Assembly (NCBI RefSeq): GCF_018603885.1
Contig: NZ_JAHGAW010000001.1
Location: 310,001 to 374,000 of the forward strand
Direction of reading: 5' to 3'
DNA: 64,000 nt
From: Sphingobium nicotianae
GTDB taxonomy: Bacteria > Pseudomonadota > Alphaproteobacteria > Sphingomonadales > Sphingomonadaceae
In this document: in pieces, positions 35,780-45,498 of the stretch
Layout of the letters: every line of letters starts with the position of its first letter
Position numbering within the stretch: the stretch's first letter is position 1
Translations under genes and position numbers: made by a program
The notes under the pieces: generated by a model
Told to the model about the DNA's origin: nothing
What the model saw: only the letters and a program-made list of their open reading frames with translations
Database searches by the model: none

Positions 35780-36553
35780 TTATAGCGTTACGACCAGCCC
35801 GTCATAGCCCGGCTCGACGCCTTCGGGAAGGCTGGCCGCGAGCGTGGTGTAATCCAGGCTCTGGTCCATATGGGTCAGGATGGCGCGACCCGGCTTGATC
35901 CGGGCGATCGCCTCCAGCGTCATCGCGAGATGGGGATGGGTGGGATGGGGCCTCTCGCGCAGGGCATCGATGACGAGCACATCGACGCCGGCATACAGGT
36001 CTGCCATATCGTTCGTTACCTCATGGAAATCAGTTGCATAGGCAACAGACTTCCCATCCAGATCGAACCGGAATCCGCTCGAATAGATCGACCCGTGCGG
36101 CTGATCGACGGCGCGCAGGGCGACATCGCCGATCGTCAGCCCTTCGTCCGGCAGATCCTCGCCCTTCACGGTCGGCCGATAGCCATTGCCGCCATCGAAC
36201 ACATAGTCGAAGCGCGCGCGCAGCTTGGCCATCGTCGCGCGGTGACCATAGCCCGGCACGGGTGTTCCGCGATAATGCATGATCTGGCGCAGGTCGTCGA
36301 TGCCATGGCTGTGATCGGCATGGTCATGGGTCCACAGCACGGCATCGAGATGGACCACCCCCGCAGCCAGCAATTGCTCGCGCATGTCCGGCGAGGTGTC
36401 GACCAGGATGCGCGTGGTCAGGCTCTCGACGAGGACCGAGACGCGCGTGCGCCGGTTGCGCGGATCGGCCGGATCGCATCTGCCCCAGTCCCCGCCGATG
36501 CGCGGCACCCCCGAGGAGGTCCCGCTGCCCAGCATGACGAGTTTCAAGGTCAT
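35780..36553 (-). CDS. PhnP-like metallo-beta-lactamase-fold phosphodiesterase
   Basis: 257 residues. The start LVMLGSGTSSGVPRIG is the RNase Z/PhnP-type GTSxG signature; the metal motif is THDHADHSHGID near residue 77, with LVIDALRERPHPTHPHL and LTHMDQSLDY later. Proteins of this group are cyclic phosphodiesterases or related hydrolases. It is encoded 4 bp after tatD in the tmk-holB-metG-tatD operon, a conserved neighbourhood in alphaproteobacteria. Confidence 0.9.
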   Translation of the reverse strand: MTLKLVMLGSGTSSGVPRIGGDWGRCDPADPRNRRTRVSVLVESLTTRILVDTSPDMREQLLAAGVVHLDAVLWTHDHADHSHGIDDLRQIMHYRGTPVPGYGHRATMAKLRARFDYVFDGGNGYRPTVKGEDLPDEGLTIGDVALRAVDQPHGSIYSSGFRFDLDGKSVAYATDFHEVTNDMADLYAGVDVLVIDALRERPHPTHPHLAMTLEAIARIKPGRAILTHMDQSLDYTTLAASLPEGVEPGYDGLVVTL

Positions 36554-36557
36554 GACG

Positions 36558-37355
36558 TCAGGACGGCGTCGCCGGATCTGGCGCGCATTTGCTGAACAGA
36601 GCGAAGAAATTGCGCGTCGTCGCCGCGCTCAGATCGTCCAGCGCCTCGCCGCGCAGATCGGCGAGGAAGCGCGCCGTATCGGCGACATAGGCCGGCTCGC
36701 AAGTTCGCCCGCGATGCGGCACCGGCGCCAGGAACGGCGAATCCGTCTCGACCAGCAGGCGATCGGCCGGGATGCGCGCCGCCGTCTCCTGCAGCGCCTT
36801 GGCATTCTTGAAGGTCACGATGCCGGAAATGCTGATGTAGAAGCCCAGTTCCAGCGCGATGTCGGCAAAGTCCCCGCTCGCGGTGAAGCAATGGATGACG
36901 CCGGTGTAGGGCCCCTTCCCCATCTCCTCGCGCAGGATGGTCGCCGTATCCTCCTCCGCATCGCGGGTGTGGACGATCAGCGGCAGCCCCGTCTCGCGGC
37001 ACGCGGCGATGTGCGCGCGGAAACTGGTCTGCTGCTGGCCCCGGTCGCTATGGTCGTAATAATAGTCCAACCCCGTCTCGCCGATCGCCACGACGCGCGG
37101 ATGCGCCGCGGCCCCGACCAGCTTGGCCGTGTCAACATGGGCGTGGCTGTCGGCCTCGTGCGGGTGGATGCCGACGCTGGCCCAGACGTCGTGCTCGCGC
37201 TCCGCCGTCCCGATGATCGCGTCCCATTCCCGCTCGCGGGTCGAGATGTTGAGCATCGTGCCCACGCCCGCCGCCCGCGCCCGGGCCAGCACGCCCGGCT
37301 GATCCTCGACCAGCCCCTCATAATTGAGATGGGAATGGCTATCGACCAGCATCAC
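36558..37355 (-). CDS. TatD-family metal-dependent hydrolase
   Basis: 265 residues. Metal ligands are visible: HxH in DSHSHLNYEGL, Glu in AIGETGLDYYYD, and Asp in LLVETDSPFLAPVPHRG. TatD proteins are 3'-5' exonucleases and deoxyribonucleases. The ATG overlaps the metG stop by 4 bp. Confidence 0.93.
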   Translation of the reverse strand: MMLVDSHSHLNYEGLVEDQPGVLARARAAGVGTMLNISTREREWDAIIGTAEREHDVWASVGIHPHEADSHAHVDTAKLVGAAAHPRVVAIGETGLDYYYDHSDRGQQQTSFRAHIAACRETGLPLIVHTRDAEEDTATILREEMGKGPYTGVIHCFTASGDFADIALELGFYISISGIVTFKNAKALQETAARIPADRLLVETDSPFLAPVPHRGRTCEPAYVADTARFLADLRGEALDDLSAATTRNFFALFSKCAPDPATPS

Positions 37356-38923
37356 TCGGCCTCGGTCTCGGCCGGAACCTCGAGGCGCGGGAACAGGGGC
37401 TTGGGCGCCTCGATCCGGTAGCCCTTGGTGAGCAGCCCGTCATACCAGTCGCTGGCGAGCCCGGCATAGCTGCGGGCTTCCGGCGGCACGCCCATATGAT
37501 CGAGCAGCGCCGTCGCGCTGGTCGGAATGACCGGCAGGATGGCGATGGCGAGTTCCGCGATCGCCACATAGAGCGTCGCCAGCACGGCTTCCATGCGTGC
37601 GGGATCGGTCTTGCGCAGCGCCCAGGGCGCCTGCGCGTCAATATAGGCATTGCAGGCATAAGCGGCGCGCAGCCACGCCTGGATCGCCTCGTGCGGCGCC
37701 AGCGCCTCGAAGGCCCTGGGCATCTCGACCTGCGCCGCCTCGCGCACTGCGGCCAGCAGCGCCGTGTCATCCTCGGTCGGTGCCGGCGTCGGCAGCCGTC
37801 CGTCGAGATTCTTGGCGATGAAGCTCAAGGTGCGCTGGGCGAGATTGCCGAATGCATTGCCAAGCTCGGTATTCGTCCTGTGAACAATAGCTTCCGCGCT
37901 ATAGCTTCCATCATTTCCGAATCCGACCTCGGCGAGCAGGAAGTAACGCAGCGGATCGACTCCGAACGCCTCCGCCAGCTCGTTCGGGTCGGCGACATTG
38001 CCCAGCGACTTCGACATCTTCTCGCCGCGGTTGAGCAGGAAGCCGTGACCGAAGATCGTCCTGGGCAGAGGCAGCTTGGCGCTCATCAGGAAGGCCGGCC
38101 AGTAAACTGCATGAAAACGCACGATATCCTTGCCGATGATATGAACGATATCGCCATCCGGCGCCCAGTAGCGGTCCATCCGCTCCTGATCATAGGGATA
38201 GCCGCAGCCGGTCAGATAATTGGTCAGCGCGTCGACCCAGACATACATGACGTGCCCCGGCGCGCCGGGCACCTTGACGCCCCAATTGAAGGTCGAGCGC
38301 GAGACGCTGAGATCGCGTAGCCCCGCCTCGACGAAGCGCAGCACCTCGTTGCGCCGGCTCTCGGGCTGGATGAAATCCGGATGCGCGGCATAATGATCGA
38401 GCAGCTTCTGCTGATAGTTGGACAGGCGGAAGAACCAGCTCTCCTCCACCGTCCACTCGACCGGCGTGCCCTGCGGCGACAGCTTCTCGCCGCCGGGACC
38501 GTCACTCAATTCGCTCTCGTCGTAGAAAGCTTCGTCGCGGACGGAGTACCAGCCCTCGTAACGGCCAGTATACATGTCGCCATTGGCCGCCATCGCTTCC
38601 CAGATCGCCTGCGAGGCGCCGTGATGGCCGGGCTCGCTGGTGCGGATGAAGCGGTCATAACTGATCCCAAGAAGATCATCCATCTGCTTGAAATAGGATG
38701 ACATCTCGTCGACAAAGGCCTGCGGATCAATGTTGCGCGCCCGCGCCGTCTGAGCGACCTTGAGGCCATGCTCGTCGGTGCCGGTCTGAAAGAAGACGTC
38801 GCGTCCCATCATCCGCGCCGCCCGCGCGAACACGTCCGTTGCGATGGCTTCATAAGCGTGGCCGATATGCGGACGGCCATTGGGATAGCTGATGGCGGTC
38901 GTGATGGTGAGCGGCTTGGGCAT
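37352..38923 (-). CDS. metG: Methionyl-tRNA synthetase
   Basis: 523 residues from the ATG at 38923 (MPKPLTITTAISYPNGRPHIGHAYE), which has CAGGA six bases before it; upstream in-frame codons are not conserved. Class I motifs: HIGH as PHIGHAYE and KMSKS as GEKMSKSLGN. The zinc-finger insert shows a single domain form without paired Cys motifs, and there is no C-terminal tRNA-binding EMAP domain, as in many alphaproteobacteria. Operon with holB and tatD. Confidence 0.96.
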   Translation of the reverse strand: MPKPLTITTAISYPNGRPHIGHAYEAIATDVFARAARMMGRDVFFQTGTDEHGLKVAQTARARNIDPQAFVDEMSSYFKQMDDLLGISYDRFIRTSEPGHHGASQAIWEAMAANGDMYTGRYEGWYSVRDEAFYDESELSDGPGGEKLSPQGTPVEWTVEESWFFRLSNYQQKLLDHYAAHPDFIQPESRRNEVLRFVEAGLRDLSVSRSTFNWGVKVPGAPGHVMYVWVDALTNYLTGCGYPYDQERMDRYWAPDGDIVHIIGKDIVRFHAVYWPAFLMSAKLPLPRTIFGHGFLLNRGEKMSKSLGNVADPNELAEAFGVDPLRYFLLAEVGFGNDGSYSAEAIVHRTNTELGNAFGNLAQRTLSFIAKNLDGRLPTPAPTEDDTALLAAVREAAQVEMPRAFEALAPHEAIQAWLRAAYACNAYIDAQAPWALRKTDPARMEAVLATLYVAIAELAIAILPVIPTSATALLDHMGVPPEARSYAGLASDWYDGLLTKGYRIEAPKPLFPRLEVPAETEAE

Positions 38924-39048
38924 GATATCCTGCATGGGCGGGTTGGCGACCGTCGTGCGGCTGCGAGAGCGCCTCTCTAGCCTTGCTGGTCCGGCATGCC
39001 TAGCCTTAGAGCGACACGGTGCTCCTGGTTTCGCGGGAGCGCTGATGC

Positions 39049-40029
39049 CTAGGAGCCAAGCCCCGCCACGGTCCCGCACAGCGTATAGACAAGCGCGCTC
39101 GGCTCGAGCTGGAGCGGCGTCACCGCGCCCGCGCCGAGCCGCTGCGCTTCCTCGAAAGCCTCGATCCCCCGCCCCAACGCCGGGCCGCTCGCCTCGCGCA
39201 TCCGCCGGGCAATGAAACGCGGCACCAGATTGACGAACGCGTCGAGCCGTGGCCGTGCGCTGACGCTGGACAGCGCCGCCATCAGCCGCGCCCGCTCCGT
39301 GTCGGCGGAATGCCCACCCCGCGCGATGACCTCGAGCGATTGTTCCAGCGCGGGCATGTCAAGCTCTCGCGACGCGATGGCCTGCCCCGGCGATCCTTCC
39401 CCGATGGCGACCAGCCTGGCCCGCTCGGCCGCCGGCACATCCGGGAGCGCCTGCGCCAAGGCGGACAACATGACGTCACCGTCCAGCGCCTGAAAACGCA
39501 GGATCCGGCAGCGCGAGCGGATCGTCGGCAACAGCCGTCCCGGTCGATGCGCGACCAGCAGGAAGACGGCGCCTGTGGGCGGTTCCTCGAGATTCTTGAG
39601 CAGTGCATTGGCCGCGCCTGTCTCCAGATCGTCGGCGCTGTCGATCAGGATCACGCGCCGCGATCCCATCGACGGCGCGCTGTGGAGCAGTCGGGCGAGG
39701 CCGCGCACCTGATCGACGGTGATATTGCGCGCAAGCTGGCCCTCGGCGCTCTTGGTATCGCGCTCGAGCCGTTCAAGCCGCACGAAGTCCGGATGCGATC
39801 CCGCCTCCAGCAGCTTGACCGCCATGTCGTCGCCGTCTGGCGCCAACCTGGCTTCGGGCAACCGCCGCCCCGCTCCCGCCACAAGCAGCCGCTTTGCAAA
39901 ATCGAAGGCGATGCCCGCCTTGCCCACGCCTTTGGGGCCGGCGAAAATCCAGCCATGATGCATGCGCTCGGCGGCGCTCGCCGTGATCAGCTCGGCGATC
40001 TGCGCGTCGTGGCCAAGCCAGTCGGTCAT
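39049..40029 (-). CDS. holB: DNA polymerase III subunit delta prime
   Basis: 326 residues from the ATG at 40029, which overlaps the tmk stop by 4 bp. AAA+ motifs: Walker A GPKGVGKAG (Ser/Thr replaced by Ala after GK, consistent with the non-hydrolysing delta prime), LIDSADDLETGAANALLKNLEEP and RSRCRILRFQ (sensor region). It is part of the clamp loader. Operon tmk-holB-metG. Confidence 0.93.
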   Translation of the reverse strand: MTDWLGHDAQIAELITASAAERMHHGWIFAGPKGVGKAGIAFDFAKRLLVAGAGRRLPEARLAPDGDDMAVKLLEAGSHPDFVRLERLERDTKSAEGQLARNITVDQVRGLARLLHSAPSMGSRRVILIDSADDLETGAANALLKNLEEPPTGAVFLLVAHRPGRLLPTIRSRCRILRFQALDGDVMLSALAQALPDVPAAERARLVAIGEGSPGQAIASRELDMPALEQSLEVIARGGHSADTERARLMAALSSVSARPRLDAFVNLVPRFIARRMREASGPALGRGIEAFEEAQRLGAGAVTPLQLEPSALVYTLCGTVAGLGS

Positions 40030-40655
40030 GGCAGCCAGTCGGCCAGCGAGGCCAGCAGGCGTGCACTCACCTCGTCGATCGATCCGCGCGCGTCGATCCG
40101 CCGGAAGCGGGCCGGCTCCGCATCGGCGAAGCGCTCGAACGCCGCCGCGACCGCGCAATGGAATTCCGCATCGCGCCCGCCGATCCGGTCGGCCGCGCCA
40201 CCGTCCCGCGCCCCGGCCCGCTCGCTGCTCTCGTCGAGCGGCAAATGCAACAGCAGGGTCCGGTCCGGCAGCAGCCCATCCGAGCCAATGCCGTGCAGCG
40301 CCAGGATGTCGGTATCGCTCAGCTCATCGCCAACGCCCTGATAGGCGCGGCTGCTGTCGAGGAACCGGTCGCAGATCACCCATTTGCCGGCTTCCACCGC
40401 AGGCAGGATCGTCCGCGCGACATGATCGGCGCGCGCTGCCGCGAAGAGCAGCGCTTCGGCGCGGATCGTCCAGCGATCGGCGGCGCCGGAAAGCAGCAGC
40501 CCCCGGATCGCTTCGGCGCCCTCGCTCCCGCCAGGCTCGCGCGTCAGCACGGTCCGGATGCCGCGCTCGCCCAGTGCCGCGGCAAGCCGCCTTGCCTGTG
40601 TCGATTTGCCGACGCCCTCGCCACCCTCCAGCGAAATGAAGCGGCCGCGCGGCAT
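40026..40655 (-). CDS. tmk: Thymidylate kinase
   Basis: 209 residues from the ATG at 40655 (MPRGRFISLEGGEGVGKST). P-loop GGEGVGKST, the DR(x) motif CDRFLDSSRAYQG and TREPGG are all conserved. It phosphorylates dTMP to dTDP. It follows dacA by 8 bp. Confidence 0.96.
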   Translation of the reverse strand: MPRGRFISLEGGEGVGKSTQARRLAAALGERGIRTVLTREPGGSEGAEAIRGLLLSGAADRWTIRAEALLFAAARADHVARTILPAVEAGKWVICDRFLDSSRAYQGVGDELSDTDILALHGIGSDGLLPDRTLLLHLPLDESSERAGARDGGAADRIGGRDAEFHCAVAAAFERFADAEPARFRRIDARGSIDEVSARLLASLADWLP

Positions 40656-40663
40656 GGTTGCGT

Positions 40664-41821
40664 TCAACCGAACAGCGAGAGGAAACCGGTCCACAGCCGG
40701 CCGAAGAAGCCCGCCTCGGAGACCGCCGCGCCGGCCACCAGCGGCAACGACTGGGTGGTGCCATCACCCGCATCGACGACCAGCTTCGCCACTTCCTGCC
40801 CCTGCGCGATCGGCGCCTTGATCGGCCCGTCATAGACGATGCGCCCGCGCACTTGCCCGCCGGCCGAAGCGGGGATCGTCGCGACCAGATCACGCGGCGC
40901 GACCAGATCGACGCTGCGCGACCAGCCGCCCTGCACCTGGCCGGTGCCGAGCACCGCGCCCTTCTTGGCCATCGGCCGCAGCTTCCAGGCCTTGAAGCCC
41001 CAGTCCATGAACCTGACGGATTCGTCGATCCGCCCATTGTAGGTGGAGAGGCCGGCAACGACCATAATCAGCCGCCGGCCGTTCTGGATCGCCGAACCGG
41101 TGAAGCCGAAGCCGGCTTCCTCGGTATGGCCGGTCTTGAGGCCGTCCGCGCCGGCGACCTTGCCCAGAATCGGGTTGCGGTTCGCCTGCTCGATGTCGGC
41201 ACCGCCCATGGTGCGGCCCCATTTGAACGAGGTGGTCGCATAGAATTGCTTGTATAGGTCCGGTGTCTGCTCGATCGTCGCGCGCGCCAGAACGGCCAGA
41301 TCGCGCGCGGTCACATAGGTCCGCCCCTCGTCCGGCCAGCCGTTGCTGGTGCCGAAATGGCTGTTGGTCAGACCGAGCCTCTTCGCCTCGGCGTTCATGA
41401 GGTCGGTGAATGCCTCTTCCGATCCCGAGATCCCTTCGGCCAGCACCACGCAGGCGTCATTGCCCGACAGCGCGACAATGCCATGCAGCAGGTTCTCGAC
41501 GGTCACCGATTCGTTGTTGCCGATGAACATGGTCGAACCCTGGCCATGCCACTTCTTCCAGGTCTCGGTCCGCATCGGGAAGCTCTGGTCGAGCCTGAGC
41601 TTGCCCTCCTTGATGAGTTTGAAGGCAACATGCACCGTCATCATCTTCGCCAGAGATGCGGGCGGCATGCGCCGGCCCGAGTCGCGATCGTAGAGCACCC
41701 GTCCCGAGGACAGGTCGATCATGTAGGCGACGGGGGCGGAACTATCATAGCTGGGCGTGCTCGCGGCGGCGGCCGTCACGAGAAACGGCAACGCCAGCGC
41801 AAACGGCAAAAATGGTCGCAT
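40664..41821 (-). CDS. dacA: D-alanyl-D-alanine carboxypeptidase (PBP5/6 family)
   Basis: 385 residues with a Sec signal peptide (about 1-20, ending AAAAS). Active-site motifs: SxxK in PASLAKMMT, SxN in LSGNDAC and KTG in LKTGHTEEAGF. A PBP5 C-terminal domain follows, and the last residues (GFFGRLWTGFLSLFG) form the amphipathic membrane-anchoring helix. It trims the peptidoglycan pentapeptide. Gene order with lytic transglycosylase and rlpA makes a cell-wall module. Confidence 0.94.
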   Translation of the reverse strand: MRPFLPFALALPFLVTAAAASTPSYDSSAPVAYMIDLSSGRVLYDRDSGRRMPPASLAKMMTVHVAFKLIKEGKLRLDQSFPMRTETWKKWHGQGSTMFIGNNESVTVENLLHGIVALSGNDACVVLAEGISGSEEAFTDLMNAEAKRLGLTNSHFGTSNGWPDEGRTYVTARDLAVLARATIEQTPDLYKQFYATTSFKWGRTMGGADIEQANRNPILGKVAGADGLKTGHTEEAGFGFTGSAIQNGRRLIMVVAGLSTYNGRIDESVRFMDWGFKAWKLRPMAKKGAVLGTGQVQGGWSRSVDLVAPRDLVATIPASAGGQVRGRIVYDGPIKAPIAQGQEVAKLVVDAGDGTTQSLPLVAGAAVSEAGFFGRLWTGFLSLFG

Positions 41822-41873
41822 CGAGAAATCCGGTCATGACGAACGCTAGAACGTGACCGGCGCCGCCGCTCAC

Positions 41874-43004
41874 TTAGCGAGCGTCATTAGCCACCACGCG
41901 CGCCTCTGCATAGCCCTTGGCATGGATCGGGCCAAGCGCGCCCCGCGCCGAGGCCTCACTGGCATAAGGCCCCGTGCGGACACGGAAGAGCGACCCGACC
42001 GGCATGACGAAACCGCCGACGCTGCGCGCCATGGCATCCGCTTTCACCCGGGAGGAGAGCGCCGCGAGCTGCACGACATAGCCGCCGCTCCGTGCTGCGG
42101 GAGCAGCCGGTGCCGCGCGCGCGGGAGCCAGCGCTGCCGGACGAGGCTGGCTCGGTGGAACCGGCGCTGCCGCCACGGCGGAGGGCGGACGCGCCGGAGC
42201 GCGCGAGTGGAGCACCGGCACGATTTTGAGCGCCGGGTCGGCCGGGGCGGCATCCGTGCTCGCGCCGAGCGTCGGCGCCGGTGCGCCAAGCGGTGCCGGT
42301 TTCGCGGGCAGCCGCTTCATCAGTGCCGCGCGCAATCCGGCCGGCGTCTCCATCCGCTCGCCGACGGGGCTGCCGGCGCGCAATTTCGTGCGCTCCTGCT
42401 CGGGCGGGTTGACCTTGCGCACGCGCACGGCCGCAGTGCCATTGGCAGCAATGCCGAGCTGGCGGGCGGCGCCCGGCGAGAGCGCGATCACGCGATCGTT
42501 CAGCATCGGCCCGCGATCATTGATGCGCACCAGGATCGTGCGCCCGGTGTCCAGCGCCGTCACCTCGACATAGCTCGGCATCGGCAGGGTGCGGTGCGCC
42601 GCGCTGATCGCGCCGGGCACATAGACCTCGCCATTCGCTGTCTGACGGCCATCCGCGGCATCGCCGAGCAGGGCCGCATAGCCAACCTCGTCGAGGCTCG
42701 GCACGTCGGCAGGCTGCCAGGCTACGCCGTCGATCGTATAGGGCGCGCCGATGACGGGCTTGTCGTCGTTGCGCATCGCCGCCGCCATCAGCGGTCCGGC
42801 GGGCCAGCTTTCGTAGGATTGGGGAGCCGCGACGGGAGCGTCAACAGGCGTGAGCGCGGCAACGGGCGCCAGTGCCGGGCCACCGGCAGGCATCGCAGCG
42901 CCCAGCTTCGGCCGGACATCGTCGTTCCGCCCGTCGATCATGCCGCATGCGGTGACCGGCAGAAGCGCCAGCACCGCGACGATGAATTTACTGCCTGACC
43001 TCAT
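41874..43004 (-). CDS. rlpA: RlpA lipoprotein with C-terminal SPOR domain
   Basis: 376 residues. Signal with lipobox LPVTAC, Cys near residue 20. The double-psi barrel has EVGYAALLGDAADGRQTANGEVY, VRINDRGPM and VIALSPGAARQLG; in place of the usual ASWYG there is GYAALLG, so a catalytic aromatic/acid segment has changed. An Ala/Pro-rich linker (about 215-300) leads to a SPOR domain (YVVQLAALSS to the end) that binds denuded septal glycan. Its start overlaps the lytic transglycosylase gene by 17 bp. Confidence 0.92.
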   Translation of the reverse strand: MRSGSKFIVAVLALLPVTACGMIDGRNDDVRPKLGAAMPAGGPALAPVAALTPVDAPVAAPQSYESWPAGPLMAAAMRNDDKPVIGAPYTIDGVAWQPADVPSLDEVGYAALLGDAADGRQTANGEVYVPGAISAAHRTLPMPSYVEVTALDTGRTILVRINDRGPMLNDRVIALSPGAARQLGIAANGTAAVRVRKVNPPEQERTKLRAGSPVGERMETPAGLRAALMKRLPAKPAPLGAPAPTLGASTDAAPADPALKIVPVLHSRAPARPPSAVAAAPVPPSQPRPAALAPARAAPAAPAARSGGYVVQLAALSSRVKADAMARSVGGFVMPVGSLFRVRTGPYASEASARGALGPIHAKGYAEARVVANDAR

Positions 43005-44067
43005 CCGCCAGAAGCCCCACTGACAACGCGTAGAAATTGGAACAATTGTAGTCCAATATCGCGCGATAGTTACCAGTCAGTAAGTATGCGGTCTTTCCCG
43101 GGCCATCGGGTTCCAGAAGCGTCGCCTGGATCTTGCCATCCGGCCAGATGCCTTTGCTGGGCGTGATGCCCATCGCCTGCCATTCGGCCATCGAGCGCCA
43201 GCGACTATGCCGACCGAACACCCGCTTGCAGCGCGGCGCGACGATGGGGCTGGCGATCCGGCTGCGATCGAACCCGTCGGGCAGGCGCACGGCGATGCCC
43301 CACGGCTCGCCCTTGCGCCAGCCGGCGCGCTGGAAATAATTGGCGATGGAAGCAAGCGCATCGGCCTGGCTCGACCAGATATTGGGCTGCCCGTCGCCAT
43401 CGGCATCGCGCGCATCGCGCAGATAGACGCTCGGCAGGAACTGCGGGTAACCGAACGCACCGGCATAGCTCCCGATCAACCGCTCGCGCGGTACGCCGCG
43501 CTGCATCATCACCATGACCGAGAGCAGCTCCGGCTCGAACAGCGCACGCCGCCGCCCTTCATAGGCCAGTGTCGCCAGGGAACGGAGCAGGTCGAAATCG
43601 CCGGTGATCGTGCCGTAATTCGTCTCATGCCCGAAAATCGCGACCATGATCTCCTCGGGCACGCCGGTATCGCGCTCGATCCCGCGCAGCAGCGCGCGAT
43701 TGGCCTCATAGACCGCGCGGCCGCGCGCGATCTTGGAGGCATCGATATGCTGACGGCGATATGGCTCGAAATCGGGGATCGGCGCGTCATCGGCCGTCGG
43801 CATGTTGCCGCGGTCCAGTGCCGCCACGCGCGGATTGAAGGTCAGTCCGGCGATCGCCCGCTCGAAGGTCGCATCGCTCACGCCGAGCGCCTGCGCCCTT
43901 GGCCGCAGCCCCTGCAGATAGGTCGCAAAGCCCGTCTCGGTCGCAGATCCCACCGTCGAGGTCGATGACTGGCAATATCCCGGCCCGATCGCAAGCGCAC
44001 CAAGCGCGATGACACTGACGAGGCGAAGAAGAATGCGAAGGCGCACGGCGCGAATGGAAGCAGGCAT
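42988..44067 (-). CDS. Lytic murein transglycosylase (MltB-like, SLT_2)
   Basis: 359 residues with a Sec signal peptide (about 1-32). The catalytic Glu is in AIFGHETNYG near residue 155, followed by LATLAYEGRR, GSYAGAFGYPQFLPS and ANYFQRAGWRKGEPWG, all typical of MltB-type enzymes. It cleaves the glycan strand with formation of anhydro-MurNAc. It leads the operon through rlpA, dacA, tmk, holB and metG. There is no lipobox before the Cys in GPGYC. Confidence 0.93.
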   Translation of the reverse strand: MPASIRAVRLRILLRLVSVIALGALAIGPGYCQSSTSTVGSATETGFATYLQGLRPRAQALGVSDATFERAIAGLTFNPRVAALDRGNMPTADDAPIPDFEPYRRQHIDASKIARGRAVYEANRALLRGIERDTGVPEEIMVAIFGHETNYGTITGDFDLLRSLATLAYEGRRRALFEPELLSVMVMMQRGVPRERLIGSYAGAFGYPQFLPSVYLRDARDADGDGQPNIWSSQADALASIANYFQRAGWRKGEPWGIAVRLPDGFDRSRIASPIVAPRCKRVFGRHSRWRSMAEWQAMGITPSKGIWPDGKIQATLLEPDGPGKTAYLLTGNYRAILDYNCSNFYALSVGLLADEVRQ

Positions 44068-44301
44068 GCCCTATAGTGCCATGTCGTGCCCCCGAGGCAA
44101 GGCCAGCGAGAGACGGTCCGGCGCATTTGCCCGATCGGCCCCGCGCACCTGCCCAGCCCGGCTGCGGAAATCGCGTCGCATCATCGGGAGGAGCCTTGCA
44201 TCGCGAGGACGTCTTGCGGCAGGCGCCGGGTCGTCGCGGCGCCCTGGTCGATGCCATCCCCTTCCCTTCGCCGCGACTTTCATCTAGGCCCCCGCCGACA
44301 A

Positions 44302-44391
44302 GGACAGGTGGCCGAGTGGTTTAAGGCAGCGGTCTTGAAAACCGCCGTGGGTGGAAGCTCACCGTGGGTTCGAATCCCACCCTGTCCGCCA
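44302..44391 (+). tRNA. tRNA-Ser (anticodon TGA)
   Basis: A 90-base class II tRNA: acceptor GGACAGG with CCTGTCC, anticodon stem GCGGT/ACCGC with loop CTTGAAA giving TGA, a long variable arm (GTGGGTGGAAGCTCACC), T-arm GGGTTCGAATCCC and encoded GCCA end. Confidence 0.97.
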
Positions 44392-44571
44392 TATCTGCGC
44401 CAACCGCAGATCTCGACCCAAAGCTGGGCGGACCCCAGCAGCCCTTTCTTGGAAGGGTCTCAGTGGCTGGCCCGGCGATGAATATAGCCAATCCGCGCGG
44501 CACCGCGTCAGACGTCTCGACGGCGGCACCCCGCGCGGCTATCGAAAACGGAGCTCGCTCCCCACAGCCCG

Positions 44572-45495
44572 ATGAAAGGGACCATTGTGACCTCGACTGC
44601 CCTGAAGCCCGACGCCCCGACCGGCGCCACGATCATCGACGGCAAGGCCGTCGCGCTCAAGATGCGCGACGAGCAGCGCGCGCGGATCGAGGCGCTGCAG
44701 GCCAGGGGGGTGACGCCGGGCCTGGCGGTGGTGCTGGTCGGCGAGGATCCGGCGTCGAGCATCTATGTGCGGCGCAAGGTGAAGGCGTGCGAGGCGGTCG
44801 GCATCAAGTCGATCAGCCATCGCTACCCCGCCACCATCTCCAACGAGGAGCTGCTGGTGCTGATCGGCAAGCTCAATGCCGATCCCAACGTCCACGGCAT
44901 TCTCGTCCAGCTTCCCCTCCCCGCCCATATCGACATGGCCAAGGTGCTGGAGACCATCGCGCCGGAGAAGGATGTCGACGGCTTCCATCTCTACAATGTC
45001 GGCGCGCTGGTCGTCGGGCGACAGATCTTCCCGCCCTGCACGCCCTATGGCGTCATGCACCTGCTCGAACATAGCGGGATTGAGATCGAGGGACGCAACG
45101 TCGTCGTGGTCGGCGCGTCCAACATCGTCGGCAAGCCGATGGCGCTGATGCTGATGGCCCGCGACGCCACCGTCGCGATCTGCCACGCCAAGACGCGCGA
45201 TCTCGGCCAGTGGACGATCCTCGCGGATATTCTCGTGGTCGCGGCGGGCGTCCCCAATCTCATCGTGCCGCAGATGGTCAAGACCGGCGCGGTTGTCATC
45301 GATGTTGGCATCAACCGCCTGGCGGATGGCCGCATCGTCGGCGACGTCGATTTCGAGGGCGTGCGCAAGAAGGCCTCGCACATCTCGCCCGTCCCCGGCG
45401 GCGTCGGCCCGATGACCATCGCCATGCTGCTCGAGAACACGATCATCTCGGCGGAGCGGACCGCGGGAATCCGAGGGCCTGCGGACGAGTTCTGA
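44572..45495 (+). CDS. folD: Methylenetetrahydrofolate dehydrogenase/cyclohydrolase FolD
   Basis: 307 residues. The catalytic Lys lies in [17 protein letters not shown], the folate site in [10 protein letters not shown], the NADP loop in [14 protein letters not shown], and the C-terminal [16 protein letters not shown] is intact. It interconverts methylene-, methenyl- and formyl-tetrahydrofolate. An ATG at 44572 with AAAGGG close by is used here; the first 20 residues are poorly conserved, so a later start is possible. Ends 3 bp from the convergent methyltransferase gene. Confidence 0.95.
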   Translation: MKGTIVTSTALKPDAPTGATIIDGKAVALKMRDEQRARIEALQARGVTPGLAVVLVGEDPASSIYVRRKVKACEAVGIKSISHRYPATISNEELLVLIGKLNADPNVHGILVQLPLPAHIDMAKVLETIAPEKDVDGFHLYNVGALVVGRQIFPPCTPYGVMHLLEHSGIEIEGRNVVVVGASNIVGKPMALMLMARDATVAICHAKTRDLGQWTILADILVVAAGVPNLIVPQMVKTGAVVIDVGINRLADGRIVGDVDFEGVRKKASHISPVPGGVGPMTIAMLLENTIISAERTAGIRGPADEF

Positions 45496-45498
45496 CGC